A DNA stretch of 33,494 bases from Cyanobium sp. (GTDB lineage: Bacteria > Cyanobacteriota > Cyanobacteriia > PCC-6307 > Cyanobiaceae). The notes beneath the pieces were generated by a model. It worked only from the letters and a program-made list of their open reading frames with translations, searched no databases and had not been told where the DNA came from. Shown piece after piece: positions 19,021-33,227 of this stretch. The DNA lies in NCBI GenBank assembly GCA_007135755.1, contig SLIG01000126.1, positions 1 through 33,494 of the forward strand, written 5' to 3'. The position numbers and the translations under genes were made by a program. Within the stretch, counting starts at the first letter, position 1, and every line of letters starts with the position of its first letter.

Positions 19021-21086
19021 TGCCCAAGCAGCCGCCTTTCCCCCGCTCGATGCTGCGGGCCAGCGCCGCCGAACTCACCCACGAGAAGCTGGAGGTGGTG
19101 GAGGGCGAGATCCCCGCCGAGCTGCACGGGCATCTGTTCCTGATCGCGCCGGTGGGTTCGGTGAGCTCCGGCGGCCTGCCCAACCCAGATGACAGCCATG
19201 TGTGGAACGGCAACGGGCTGATCCATCGCTTCGATCTCAACCAGGACAGCGGGACGATCCGACTCACCACCCGCCTGGCGCGCACGCCCTGCTTCTGGGC
19301 CGATCTCGCCACCCGGCCAGGCAGCGCCGCTGCCGGGCTCGGCTTCAGCGACTGGGGCATGTCGCGCTTCTCGGTGCACCTGGGCATGCGCAATCAGCTC
19401 AACACCGCCTTCGTGCCGATGCGCTTCGCGGCCGCCGAGCCCACCCGCCTGCTGCTCACCTTCGACGGTGGCCGCCCCTACGAGATCGATCCGGTGCGCC
19501 TGGCGGTGGTGACACCGGTGGGCGGCAACGAGGAGTGGCGGCCCGGTGCCGAGCTGCCCCTGCCCTTCCCGCCGGTGCTGAGCACGGCCCACCCGGTGTT
19601 CGATCCGGCCACGGCCACGCTGTTCACGGTGAATTACGGGCGCTCCACCGGCAACTTCCTCGACACCATTCCGTTGGTGGATCGGCTCGACCGGTTGGCC
19701 GGGGCGCTGGCCCAGGTGCTTCAGCCCCTGGCAACGCTGATGGGAGTGCTGCTGGCCCCCGTGCGCTCGCTGCTGGGCCGGCGGCTGAAGGTGGCCGACT
19801 TCGTGCATCTGCTGGCCTGGGACGGCCGGGGATCCCTGCGCCGCTGGTCGCTGGTGGACGACAAGGGCCAGCCCCTGCGCATCGACCAGACCATGCACCA
19901 GATCGGTCTGAGCCGCGATTACCTGGTGCTGGCGGACACCTCGCTCAAGTTCGGGCTGGAGCAGCTGCTCTCCCGCCCCTTTCGCCGCTTCCCGGCCCTG
20001 AACCGGCTGCTGCGCCGTCTGCTCACCCGTCCCCAGAAGCCGGACACCACCCTCTACGTGGTGCGCCGGGCTGATCTCAACCGGGAGGCCGCGGAGGCTC
20101 CGGAAGCTCCAGCGGGTGAGCAGCGGGAGGGTCAGACGGTGGTGGCCCGGCGGCTGGTGATCCCTCTGGAGATCGGCCACTTCTTGGTGGACGAGGCCAA
20201 CCCCGACGGGCGCATCACCCTCCACGCCGCCCACGAGTGCGCCACCGATGTGTCCGAATGGGTGCGACCGGAGGATGTGTCCGCCCTGGATGGCCGGCCC
20301 CTCGATCCGGCGCTGCGGGGCATGATCGCCGTCGGCGCCATGGATCTGGGCCGCCTGGGGCGCTATGAGATCGACGGGGAGACCGGTGCGTTGCTGGGGT
20401 CGCGCATCCTGCACGACCACCGCCTCACCTGGGGGATCGGCCTCTACACCTGCCGCCGGGACGTGGATCCGTCCGCTGCGCCCGACGGCCGCCTGTCGTC
20501 CATCTACTGGCAGTCCCTGGGGTTCCAGGCCGACCTGCTGCCGGAGTTCCTGCGGCGGCTCTATGCCGACTACCCCCACCGGCTGGTGCCGCTGCCGGAG
20601 CTGCTCAGCGGGCCCGACGCCGGCCCTGGCCGGCCCTCGGCGCTGTTCCGGGTGGACACGGCCACGATGACCATCGCCGATGCCTACCCCTTCCCCCAGG
20701 AGCAGGTGGCGGGCGGGGAGTGGCGGAGCTGGGTGTGCAACTCCCCCCAGTTCGTGCCCCGGCCCAGGCCCGATGGGGTTCCCAACCCGGGGATCGATAC
20801 CGCCACCGATGGTTGGATTGTCTGCATCGCCATCAGCGAGCAGGCCAAACAGCTGTGGATCTTTGATGCGGCCGACCTGGCCCGCGGTCCCCTCTGCCGC
20901 CTGGCCCACCCGCGCTTCGATCCGGGCTACACCATCCACACCACCTGGCTGGAGCGCATCGAACCGCGCAGTTCTGACTACTGCATCGATGCACGGGTCG
21001 ACTATGGCCCCAGACTGGAGCACGTTCCGGACGCGGTGCGCGAGCTGTTCGAGCAGCACGTGTATCCCCGCGTCGATCCGTGCTGA
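19020..21086 (+). CDS. Carotenoid oxygenase (RPE65/CCD family), tandem divergent paralogue
   Basis: TGATG overlap with the upstream gene. WNGNGLIHRFDL, AHPVFDPAT, MHQIGLSRDYLVL, LHAAHECATDVSEW, IHTTWLERI. Confidence 0.92.
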   Translation: MPKQPPFPRSMLRASAAELTHEKLEVVEGEIPAELHGHLFLIAPVGSVSSGGLPNPDDSHVWNGNGLIHRFDLNQDSGTIRLTTRLARTPCFWADLATRPGSAAAGLGFSDWGMSRFSVHLGMRNQLNTAFVPMRFAAAEPTRLLLTFDGGRPYEIDPVRLAVVTPVGGNEEWRPGAELPLPFPPVLSTAHPVFDPATATLFTVNYGRSTGNFLDTIPLVDRLDRLAGALAQVLQPLATLMGVLLAPVRSLLGRRLKVADFVHLLAWDGRGSLRRWSLVDDKGQPLRIDQTMHQIGLSRDYLVLADTSLKFGLEQLLSRPFRRFPALNRLLRRLLTRPQKPDTTLYVVRRADLNREAAEAPEAPAGEQREGQTVVARRLVIPLEIGHFLVDEANPDGRITLHAAHECATDVSEWVRPEDVSALDGRPLDPALRGMIAVGAMDLGRLGRYEIDGETGALLGSRILHDHRLTWGIGLYTCRRDVDPSAAPDGRLSSIYWQSLGFQADLLPEFLRRLYADYPHRLVPLPELLSGPDAGPGRPSALFRVDTATMTIADAYPFPQEQVAGGEWRSWVCNSPQFVPRPRPDGVPNPGIDTATDGWIVCIAISEQAKQLWIFDAADLARGPLCRLAHPRFDPGYTIHTTWLERIEPRSSDYCIDARVDYGPRLEHVPDAVRELFEQHVYPRVDPC

Positions 21087-24000
21087 CGTCCCCTGGCTAC
21101 ACCCTGATCGAGACCCTCGACGAGGGGCCCTTCGCCCGGATGGTGCGGGTGCTGGATCAGCGCGACGGGCGGCTGGTGCTGCTGCGCATGCTGCGCCACG
21201 ACCACCCCAGCGCTGAGGCGATCGCCAGCCTGCAGCATGAGGCGGCCGTGTGCGAGGGCCTCGAGGCAGAGGCCACCCTGCCACTGCTGCGGCTGGAGCG
21301 GCACCAGGATCTGCCGGTGCTGGTGTTCGAAGACCCGGGCGGCCAGACCCTGAGCCGCCGGCGCCAGGAGTTCGCGGCTGATCGGGAGCGGTTGCTCGGC
21401 CTGATCGGGCACGCCGCCCGCGCTCTGGCCGCGCTGCACCGTCAGGGTCTTCTGCACAACAACCTCAGCCCCCGCTGCCTGCTGTTGGCGGAGGATGGCG
21501 CGGTGCGGCTGCTGGCGTTGGAGCAGGCGGCACCACTGGGCACCCCGCCGCCCCAGACCCCCGAGCAGCGGCCGCTCGAGGACCTCCTCCACCTCTCTCC
21601 GGAGGCCAGCGGACGGCTGCAGCGGACCCCGGACCGTCGCAGCGATCTCTACGCCCTCGGCATCTGCCTCTACGACCTGCTCACCGGCCGCACCCCCTTC
21701 GCCGCCAGCGATCCGATGGCGGTGATCCATGGCCACCTCGCCCGCTCTCCCGAACCGCCCCACCAGCTTGAGCCCGGGATTCCGGAAGCCCTCTCGGCCC
21801 TGGTGCTCAAGCTGCTGGCCAAGCAGCCCGAGGACCGCTACCAGACCATCCACGGTCTGCTGGCCGACCTGGGGGAGTGTTCCAGCCAGTGGCAGCGCCT
21901 GGGGCGGATCGAGCCCTTCGCCCTGGGCAGCGCCGACCGTGGCGATTGCCTGGTGATTCCCCAGCGGCTGTTCGGCCGTGCGACCGACCGCCAGCGCCTG
22001 CTGGTGCGGGTGGAACAGGCCCTGGCGGGGGCGGTGGCGATGGTGGGGCTCAGCGGGGCGGCCGGTGTCGGCAAATCGAGCCTGATCGCGTCGCTGCGGC
22101 CCGCCCTGCAGCACCGGCGCTGCCTGGTCGCGGAGGGAAAGTGCGATCAGCTGGGGCTGAACATCCCCTACGCGCCCCTGATCCAGTGCTTTTCGGCGCT
22201 GGTGCGTCAGGTGCTGAGCGAAGACGCGGACGCCTTGCAGGTGTGGCACCAGCGGCTGCAGGGCGCACTCGGGGGTGCGGCTCAGCTGCTGGTGGAGGTG
22301 CTGCCGGAACTCGGGCTGATCCTCGGGCCCCAGCCCCAGCCCGAACCGCTTCCCCCGCTGGAGGCCCAGAACCGCTTCCGCCAGGTGGTGCTGCGCTTCC
22401 TGGCGGTGTTCGCCCAGCCGGACCATCCCCTGGTGCTGGTGCTGGACGACCTCCAGTGGGCCGATCAGGGCTCCCTGGCCATCCTGCGGGAACTGCTGCT
22501 CCGGGAGGGCCTGGCGAATCTCCTGGTGATCGCGGCCTGGCGGGATCAGGAGCTGGGCCCGGCCCATCCGCTGCCGGCGATGCTGCAGCAGCTCGCCAGC
22601 CAGGCGGCGCGGCTGGAGACCATCCAGCTCCAGCCCCTGCAGGCGGACGATGTGAACCACCTGCTGGCGGCCTGCTTCGGCTGCCCGGCCGCCGAGTGCC
22701 GGGAACTGGCCCGACGGCTGCAGGACACCACCGGCGGCAACCCCTTCTTCATCAACCAGCTGCTGCAGAGCCTCTTCCGCGAGGGCCATGTGCGCTTCGA
22801 CGGCCAGCGCTGGGTCTGGGATCTGGAGAGCATCCGGGCCGCCACCTTCCCTGATGACGTGGTGAGCCTGGTGCTGGACGAACTGAAGCGCCTGCCGGCG
22901 CCCGTGCAGCGCACCCTCACCCTGGCCGCCTGCCTGGGCAACCGCTTCGACGCCACGGCCCTGGCGATGGTGGGCGGCCAGCCCGGTGCCACGGTTCGCC
23001 GCCATCTGGGGGCGGGCGAGGCGGCCAACCTGGTGGCCCCTCTGGTCAGCTCCGGTTCACCGGATTCGGCCTACCGCTTTCTGCACGACCGCATCCAGCA
23101 GGCGGCCTACGCGGCCCTCGCCGACGAGCGGGAGCGGGCGGCCATTCATCTGCGGGTGGGCCGGCGCATGCTGGCCGGCCGCGACGCCCTGGCCGAGGGG
23201 CAGCTCTTCGACCTGGTGGACCACCTCAACCGGGGTCGGCTGCTGATCGACGACCCTCAGGAGTGCCTGGAGCTAGCCGGCCTGAATCTGGAGGCCGCCC
23301 GCCGGGCCAAGGCCTCGGTGGCCTACGCCACCGCCCTCGCCTACCTCGAGCAGGGGGTGGACCTGCTGCCGCCCGATGGCTGGCGGGAGCACCACGGTCT
23401 CGCCTACGCCCTGCACAAAGACCTGCTGGAGTGCCAGTACCTCTGCGGGGCGATCGAGCCGGCCCAGGACACTGCCGCCGTCCTGCTGCGCCACGTGCGC
23501 GACCGGCTGCAGCTGGCCGAGGTGCAGGGTCTGCGGATGATTCTCTGCACGGCCCTCAACCGCATGGCCGAGGTACTGGAACTGGGCTACGCAGCCCTCC
23601 GCGAGCTGGGTCTGCCCATGCCTGCCGGCCCGGCCGCGGTGCAGCGGGCCCAGCGCCTGGAAACCTGGCGCATCCAGCAGCTGCTGCTGGGCCGCTCGAT
23701 CCCGGCGCTGGCCCAGCAGCCGCCGCTGCAGGACCCCCTGCAGCAGGCACGGCTGACCCTGATGGCCCAGATGATCCCGGCCCTGTACTACCTCGACATG
23801 GAGGCCAGCCATCTCTGCTACCTGCGGATGGCCCGGCTGTCGATGCAGCACGGCCATGCGCCGGTCACGGCCATGGCCTATCTCGGCCTCGGTCGCTTTC
23901 TCGGTGAAGGGCGGGGACGTTTCCTCCAGCGCCAGCAGTTCGGGCGGGTGGGCCTGCAGCTGGCGGAGCACTACGGCAGCCAGGCTCTGCTCTGCAAGGC

Positions 24001-26275
24001 CCATTTCCTCTATGGCGGCTTCATCCACGCCTGGAGTGACTCCGCCGTCGAGGCGACGAGCCACCTGCAGCGCGCCTTTGAGGCGGGGATGGCATCCGGC
24101 GATCTGGTGTGGGCCTGTTACGCCAACAACGTGCTGTGCATGCAGCTGGTGTTCCTGGGCCGCCCCTACGGCGAGATCGAAGCGGAGAGTCAACGCTGCC
24201 TCGACCATGCCCGGCAGGTGGGTGAGCACTACACCCCGGTGTTCTTCCTGATCACGCGACAGCTGGCGCGCTGCCTGCAGGGGCGTACCCGTGGCGCCAC
24301 CGATCTCAGTGACGCCGAGTTCGACGAGCTGGCGCAGCGGACGCTGCTGGAGCAGCGGCCCGAGTTCCGCGTCGCGCTGCACTGGTATCAGCTCTGCAAG
24401 ACGCAGGTGCTGCTGCAGGCCGGGGAGCACCGTCAGGCACTGGCGATGGTGCGTGCCGCCCGATCCACCCGTGCCGCCGCCTCAGGGTTGCTGCACGCGG
24501 CCGAGGATGACCTTCTGCAGGCCCTCTGTCTGGCGGCCGTGCTGCCGCAGGAAGGCGATCCCGCCCTGCGGCGGCTCCACCGCCAGGGCCTGCGCCGCCT
24601 GGGGCGCGACCTCGATGGCCGCGCCCGCCTCTGCCCCGCCAACTTCCGCCACCGTGCCCTGCTGGTGCAGGCCGAGACCGCCTGGGTGGACGGCAGGACC
24701 GCCCAGGCCCAGGCGCTCTACGGGCTGGCGATTCAGGCGGCCCTGGAGGCCGGTCATGAACCCATGGCCGCCTACGCCCATGAGCGGGCTGCGGCCCTGC
24801 ACCGCAGCCTCGGCGACCCGGTGGCCGCCCGCGCCCACGCCGAGGAGGCCCGCTACCGCCGGGAGCGGCTGGGGCAGCTGCGGGGCGCGGGCGAGCAGGC
24901 CGCCTCCCGCCAGCCCGTGAGCGGCCTGCTGGGCAGGAGCCTGGATCTGCACAGCCTGATCGAGTCGATGCAGGCACTCTCCAGGGAGATCCTGCTCGAC
25001 AGGCTGCTGGATCGGATCGTGGAGATCCTGCTGGCCAACGCCGGTGCCGAGCGGGTGGTGCTGATCCTGGATGCGGGCGAGCAGGCCCTGATCCAGGCCG
25101 AGGGAAGCGCCGACCCCCGGCAGGTGGAGGTGCTGCAGGCCCGGCCCCTGGCGGACAGCCACGATCTGCCGCTCTCGATCGTGCGGATGGTGCGCCGGCT
25201 GCGCCGGCCGGTGGTGCTCGCCGATGCGGCCGCCGAGGGTGAGTTCCGCCACGACCCGCGGGTGATGGCGGTCGGGCTGCGCTCGGTGCTCTGCCTGCCG
25301 CTCACCCTGCAGTCCCAGGTGCTGGGGGTGGTGTATTTGGAAAACAACCTGGCCAGCGACGTCTTCGGCAGCCTGCGCCTCGAGACCATCGAAATTCTCG
25401 GCACCCAGCTGGCCATCTCCCTGGAGAACGCCCGCCTCTATGGCGAGATGGCGCGGATCAACCGCTCCTACGGCCGCTTCATCCCCCACGAATTTCTGAG
25501 CTTTCTGGGCCGCGACAGCATCCTGGACGTGGAGCTCGGGGATCAGATCCTCAAGCGGATGACCGTGCTGTTCGCCGACATCCGCGATTTCACGGCGATC
25601 TCCGAGCGGCTGACGCCGAAGGAGAGCTTCGATTTCCTCAACGCCTACCTGCGGCGGGTGGGGCCGATCATCCGCGAACACAACGGCTTCATCGACAAGT
25701 ACATCGGCGATGCCGTGATGGCGCTGTTCCCCGGCAGTGCCGCCGACGCGGTGCGGGCGGCGCTGGCGATCCAGCGCGAGGTGGCGGCCTACAACAGGGA
25801 TCGCGGGGCTGTCGATGGAGCACCCCTGCGCATCGGCATCGGCATCCACACGGGTGATCTGATGCTCGGCACCGTCGGCGAGGAGGAGCGCATGGAGAGC
25901 ACCGTGATTTCCGATGCCGTCAACCTGGCCGACCGCGTCGAGGACCTCACCAGGATCTTCGGCTGCCGAATCGCGCTCACCGCCGACACCCTCGAGGACG
26001 TCACCGCTTCCCTGCCGGTGCAGGTCCGCTCCCTCGGGGATCTGCAGGTGCGGGGCAAGTCGATGCCGGTGAAGGTGCTCGAGCTGATCGACGACGAGGG
26101 CGACCCCGGTGGCTGCGCCTCCAGGCGGGCAACCCTGGAGTGGTTCGAGACGGGTGTGGAGGCGTTCCACACCGGCCGGTTCACGACCGCTGCCGAGGCG
26201 TTCGCAGCGGTGCTCCGGGAGGATCCCGAGGACACCGTGGCCGCGGAGTTCCTGCGTCGCTGCAGCGATGGCTGA
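21080..26275 (+). CDS. Multidomain signalling protein: degenerate Ser/Thr kinase - AAA ATPase - TPR-like middle - GAF - class III adenylate/guanylate cyclase - short TPR-like tail
   Basis: Kinase-like fold (RRSDLYALGICLYDLLTGRTPF) without catalytic motifs; Walker A SGAAGVGKSSLIASL and Walker B LVLVLDDLQWAD; GAF region 25000-25430; cyclase RMTVLFADIRDFTAISERL...FIDKYIGDAVMALFPG...STVISDAVNLADRVE. GTG start overlaps the preceding stop. Confidence 0.93.
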   Translation: MLTSPGYTLIETLDEGPFARMVRVLDQRDGRLVLLRMLRHDHPSAEAIASLQHEAAVCEGLEAEATLPLLRLERHQDLPVLVFEDPGGQTLSRRRQEFAADRERLLGLIGHAARALAALHRQGLLHNNLSPRCLLLAEDGAVRLLALEQAAPLGTPPPQTPEQRPLEDLLHLSPEASGRLQRTPDRRSDLYALGICLYDLLTGRTPFAASDPMAVIHGHLARSPEPPHQLEPGIPEALSALVLKLLAKQPEDRYQTIHGLLADLGECSSQWQRLGRIEPFALGSADRGDCLVIPQRLFGRATDRQRLLVRVEQALAGAVAMVGLSGAAGVGKSSLIASLRPALQHRRCLVAEGKCDQLGLNIPYAPLIQCFSALVRQVLSEDADALQVWHQRLQGALGGAAQLLVEVLPELGLILGPQPQPEPLPPLEAQNRFRQVVLRFLAVFAQPDHPLVLVLDDLQWADQGSLAILRELLLREGLANLLVIAAWRDQELGPAHPLPAMLQQLASQAARLETIQLQPLQADDVNHLLAACFGCPAAECRELARRLQDTTGGNPFFINQLLQSLFREGHVRFDGQRWVWDLESIRAATFPDDVVSLVLDELKRLPAPVQRTLTLAACLGNRFDATALAMVGGQPGATVRRHLGAGEAANLVAPLVSSGSPDSAYRFLHDRIQQAAYAALADERERAAIHLRVGRRMLAGRDALAEGQLFDLVDHLNRGRLLIDDPQECLELAGLNLEAARRAKASVAYATALAYLEQGVDLLPPDGWREHHGLAYALHKDLLECQYLCGAIEPAQDTAAVLLRHVRDRLQLAEVQGLRMILCTALNRMAEVLELGYAALRELGLPMPAGPAAVQRAQRLETWRIQQLLLGRSIPALAQQPPLQDPLQQARLTLMAQMIPALYYLDMEASHLCYLRMARLSMQHGHAPVTAMAYLGLGRFLGEGRGRFLQRQQFGRVGLQLAEHYGSQALLCKAHFLYGGFIHAWSDSAVEATSHLQRAFEAGMASGDLVWACYANNVLCMQLVFLGRPYGEIEAESQRCLDHARQVGEHYTPVFFLITRQLARCLQGRTRGATDLSDAEFDELAQRTLLEQRPEFRVALHWYQLCKTQVLLQAGEHRQALAMVRAARSTRAAASGLLHAAEDDLLQALCLAAVLPQEGDPALRRLHRQGLRRLGRDLDGRARLCPANFRHRALLVQAETAWVDGRTAQAQALYGLAIQAALEAGHEPMAAYAHERAAALHRSLGDPVAARAHAEEARYRRERLGQLRGAGEQAASRQPVSGLLGRSLDLHSLIESMQALSREILLDRLLDRIVEILLANAGAERVVLILDAGEQALIQAEGSADPRQVEVLQARPLADSHDLPLSIVRMVRRLRRPVVLADAAAEGEFRHDPRVMAVGLRSVLCLPLTLQSQVLGVVYLENNLASDVFGSLRLETIEILGTQLAISLENARLYGEMARINRSYGRFIPHEFLSFLGRDSILDVELGDQILKRMTVLFADIRDFTAISERLTPKESFDFLNAYLRRVGPIIREHNGFIDKYIGDAVMALFPGSAADAVRAALAIQREVAAYNRDRGAVDGAPLRIGIGIHTGDLMLGTVGEEERMESTVISDAVNLADRVEDLTRIFGCRIALTADTLEDVTASLPVQVRSLGDLQVRGKSMPVKVLELIDDEGDPGGCASRRATLEWFETGVEAFHTGRFTTAAEAFAAVLREDPEDTVAAEFLRRCSDG

Positions 26276-26882
26276 GGCGCTGCTGGATCAACTGCTCCCC
26301 GCCCTGCGCTCACCGCTGGGGGCCGTGGCTTTCGTGCCCCTCTACGCCCTCTGGGTGACGCTGCTGCTGCCGGGGGTGTGGGCCTCGATGCTGGCCGGGG
26401 CCCTCTACGGCCCCTGGTGGGGCAGCGTGGTGGTGCTGGTGGGGGCCAGCCTGGGGGCGGAGGCGGCCTTCCTGCTCGGCCGGGGCTGGTTGCGGGAGTG
26501 GGCCCGCCGGCGCCTGGCGGCGGCGCCCAAGCTGCAGGCGATCGAGCAGGCCGTGAGCCGCGAGGGCCTGCGGCTGGTGCTGCTCACCCGCCTGTCGCCG
26601 GCCTTTCCCTTCAGCCTGCTCAACCTCGCCTACGGCCTCAGCGAGGTGAGCCTGCGCGACTACACGATCGGCCTGGTGGGCATCGTGCCCGGAACGATCC
26701 TGTTCTGCAGCCTCGGTGCCCTGGCCGGTGACGTGGCCCGCTTCGGCGAGGTGCTCTCCGGCCAGGCCGATGCCGTCACCTGGACCCTGCGGATCGTGGG
26801 GGTTCTGGCCACGGCGGCCACGGTGGTGCTGGCGGGCCGGGCGGCGCGGCGGGCGCTTCAGGAGCCTGAAACGTCGGCCTGA
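26268..26882 (+). CDS. TVP38/TMEM64 (DedA-like, SNARE-associated/VTT) family membrane protein
   Basis: ATG overlaps the end of the cyclase gene. MLAGALYGPWWGSVVVLVGASLGAEAAFLLGRGWLREW...LTRLSPAFPFSLLNLAYGLSEVSLRDYTIGLVGIVPGTILFCSLG. Confidence 0.9.
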   Translation: MAEALLDQLLPALRSPLGAVAFVPLYALWVTLLLPGVWASMLAGALYGPWWGSVVVLVGASLGAEAAFLLGRGWLREWARRRLAAAPKLQAIEQAVSREGLRLVLLTRLSPAFPFSLLNLAYGLSEVSLRDYTIGLVGIVPGTILFCSLGALAGDVARFGEVLSGQADAVTWTLRIVGVLATAATVVLAGRAARRALQEPETSA

Positions 26883-27064
26883 TCGGCGTCCGGCGGATCC
26901 GGCAGCCGCCAGTCGCGCAGCGCCGCGATCAGCACGAACCACACCAGCCGCAGCCGGGCCAGCGCACCGCTGCGGCTGGCCAGTTCGGCGTATTTGGCGC
27001 GGCCGCAGTCGGTCTTGATCCAGCGCGGCGGCTGGGCTGAGGCGGGAGCGTTGGGGGCGTCCAT
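26858..27064 (-). CDS. Small hypothetical protein (68 aa), converging on and overlapping the TVP38-like gene
   Basis: Complete ORF MDAPNAPASAQPPRWIKTDCGRAKYAELASRSGALARLRLVWFVLIAALRDWRLP... with one hydrophobic segment, in an otherwise unassigned gap. Confidence 0.5.
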   Translation of the reverse strand: MDAPNAPASAQPPRWIKTDCGRAKYAELASRSGALARLRLVWFVLIAALRDWRLPDPPDADQADVSGS

Positions 27065-27189
27065 GGCTGCGTCTCCGCTCGGCCGGTGGGGGTCTGCTGA
27101 TCCCAGTGTGGCGGCGGTGGCGGGGGTGGCGACGGCGACGGCGGTGGGCCCGGCGAGATCTGTTTAGGTTGCGGCTATCGCTGTCCCAG

Positions 27190-27199
27190 CCCCCCCCCC
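27190..27199. repeat. Poly-C (C10) homopolymer tract just upstream of the P-type ATPase start
   Basis: Direct read: ...gtcccag CCCCCCCCCC accgaaggccATG. Confidence 0.9.
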
Positions 27200-27209
27200 A
27201 CCGAAGGCC

Positions 27210-32062
<4,853 letters not shown>

Positions 32063-32482
32063 TCAGGCGGCCTGCTTGCGGATGCGGTCGATCCGCCACT
32101 GGTCGTCGAGCTTCACGAAGGTGAAGTCGAGGGGCAGTTCCTCCTTGGCCTCGGTGAGCAGCTTCACGGTGAGGATCAGCTGGCCGTCGTTGAGGCGCGG
32201 CCGGCCGCTCTTGAGGTTGCGGTACTTGTTGAGCTTGAGGCCCGCCAGGAAGTTGATGAACTGCTTGCGGTTCACATGGGTGCGGTAGTTCTTGGTGGTG
32301 AGCAGGTAGGCACCGTCCACCTGGCCGCTGGAGAGCTGGGTGAAGAACTGCTTGAGCAGCGGATTGATGCCGCGGGCGCTGAGCACCAGCTTCACCGCCG
32401 TCACCGTCCAGTAGAGGAGAAGGACCCCGGCGCCGGCCAGCAGGGCCCGGGTGCCGACGCCTTGCACCACTTGCCAGTCCAT
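32063..32482 (-). CDS. Hypothetical membrane-anchored protein (139 aa)
   Basis: N-terminal hydrophobic segment followed by a soluble domain (LLKQFFTQLSSGQVDGAYLLTTKNYRTHVNRKQFINFLAGLKLNKYRNLKSG...DDQWRIDRIRKQAA) with a DUF4878/NTF2-like feel; 3 nt from the ligA start. Confidence 0.8.
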   Translation of the reverse strand: MDWQVVQGVGTRALLAGAGVLLLYWTVTAVKLVLSARGINPLLKQFFTQLSSGQVDGAYLLTTKNYRTHVNRKQFINFLAGLKLNKYRNLKSGRPRLNDGQLILTVKLLTEAKEELPLDFTFVKLDDQWRIDRIRKQAA

Positions 32483-32547
32483 GGGCTGCCGACTCTGTGT
32501 TGAATGGCCCCAGAGTCTGACTGACCAGCCCTCCCCCAGCGTCCGGC

Positions 32548-33099
32548 GTGCCGCTCGAACCCCTGCTGCCGCTCTTCCACCGGCTCAACCGCGAGCACTT
32601 CGACGGCTCCCTGGCGCCCGCCGGCCGGCCGCTGGTGAGCCTGCGCTGGAGCGATGGGCGCCTGCGCCGCAGCGCCGGCCTCTACCGCAGTGGCCGCGAT
32701 GCCAGCGGCCAGGCCCTGTGCGAGATCGTGCTCTCCCGTCCGTTGCTGGAGCCCCTGCCCCGCGAGGCCCTGCTGTCCACCCTCTGCCACGAGATGATCC
32801 ATGCCTGGGTCGACCGGGTGCTGGGCCTCCGTGAGGTGCACGGGCCCCACTTCCGGGCCCGCATGGCGGCCATCAACGCCGCCCAGGACGCCTTCGTGGT
32901 GAACGTGCGCCACCGCTATCCCCTGCCGGCCGGCGCGGAACGCGGCTGCCGCTGGATCGCCCGCTGTCCCCGCTGCGGCGTCAGCGCCCCCTACCGGCGC
33001 CGGGTGCGCAACCTGGCCTGCCGGGCCTGCTGCGAGCGCCACCACGGCGGCCTCTGGGATGCCAGCTGCCTGCTGGAGTTCGTGGAGGCGGCGGCCTAG
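32548..33099 (+). CDS. SprT-like zinc metalloprotease family protein
   Basis: HExxH motif in STLCHEMIHAWVDRVLGLREVHGPHFRARM, followed by a Cys-rich zinc ribbon (ARCPRCG...LACRACC). Confidence 0.9.
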   Translation: MPLEPLLPLFHRLNREHFDGSLAPAGRPLVSLRWSDGRLRRSAGLYRSGRDASGQALCEIVLSRPLLEPLPREALLSTLCHEMIHAWVDRVLGLREVHGPHFRARMAAINAAQDAFVVNVRHRYPLPAGAERGCRWIARCPRCGVSAPYRRRVRNLACRACCERHHGGLWDASCLLEFVEAAA

Positions 33100-33122
33100 G
33101 TTCGCCGCAACCGCCCGAGGCC

Positions 33123-33218
33123 GTGAGCGTCTTTCTCTGGACCCTGCAGTGGGCCGGTGTGGCCATCGCCGTGCTGGGCCTGCTGCGCGAGCGCCGGCTG
33201 GCGCTGCGTCGCCGGTAG
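33123..33218 (+). CDS. Candidate small membrane protein, 31 aa
   Basis: GTG-initiated frame MSVFLWTLQWAGVAIAVLGLLRERRLALRRR*: single hydrophobic helix plus Arg-rich tail, between two coding regions; below the ORF track cutoff. Confidence 0.4.
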   Translation: MSVFLWTLQWAGVAIAVLGLLRERRLALRRR

Positions 33219-33227
33219 CGTTGGCCC

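Noticed and set aside
18954-21284. 776-aa minus-strand ORF opposite the second carotenoid oxygenase
   Set aside because: Low-complexity His/Gln/Gly/Arg-rich translation typical of antisense frames in GC-rich genes; the plus strand encodes a clear CCD family protein.
27107-27157. GGC/GGT-rich triplet-like stretch in the intergenic region before the P-type ATPase
   Set aside because: Imperfect and explained by high GC content; no clear tandem unit or regulatory role.
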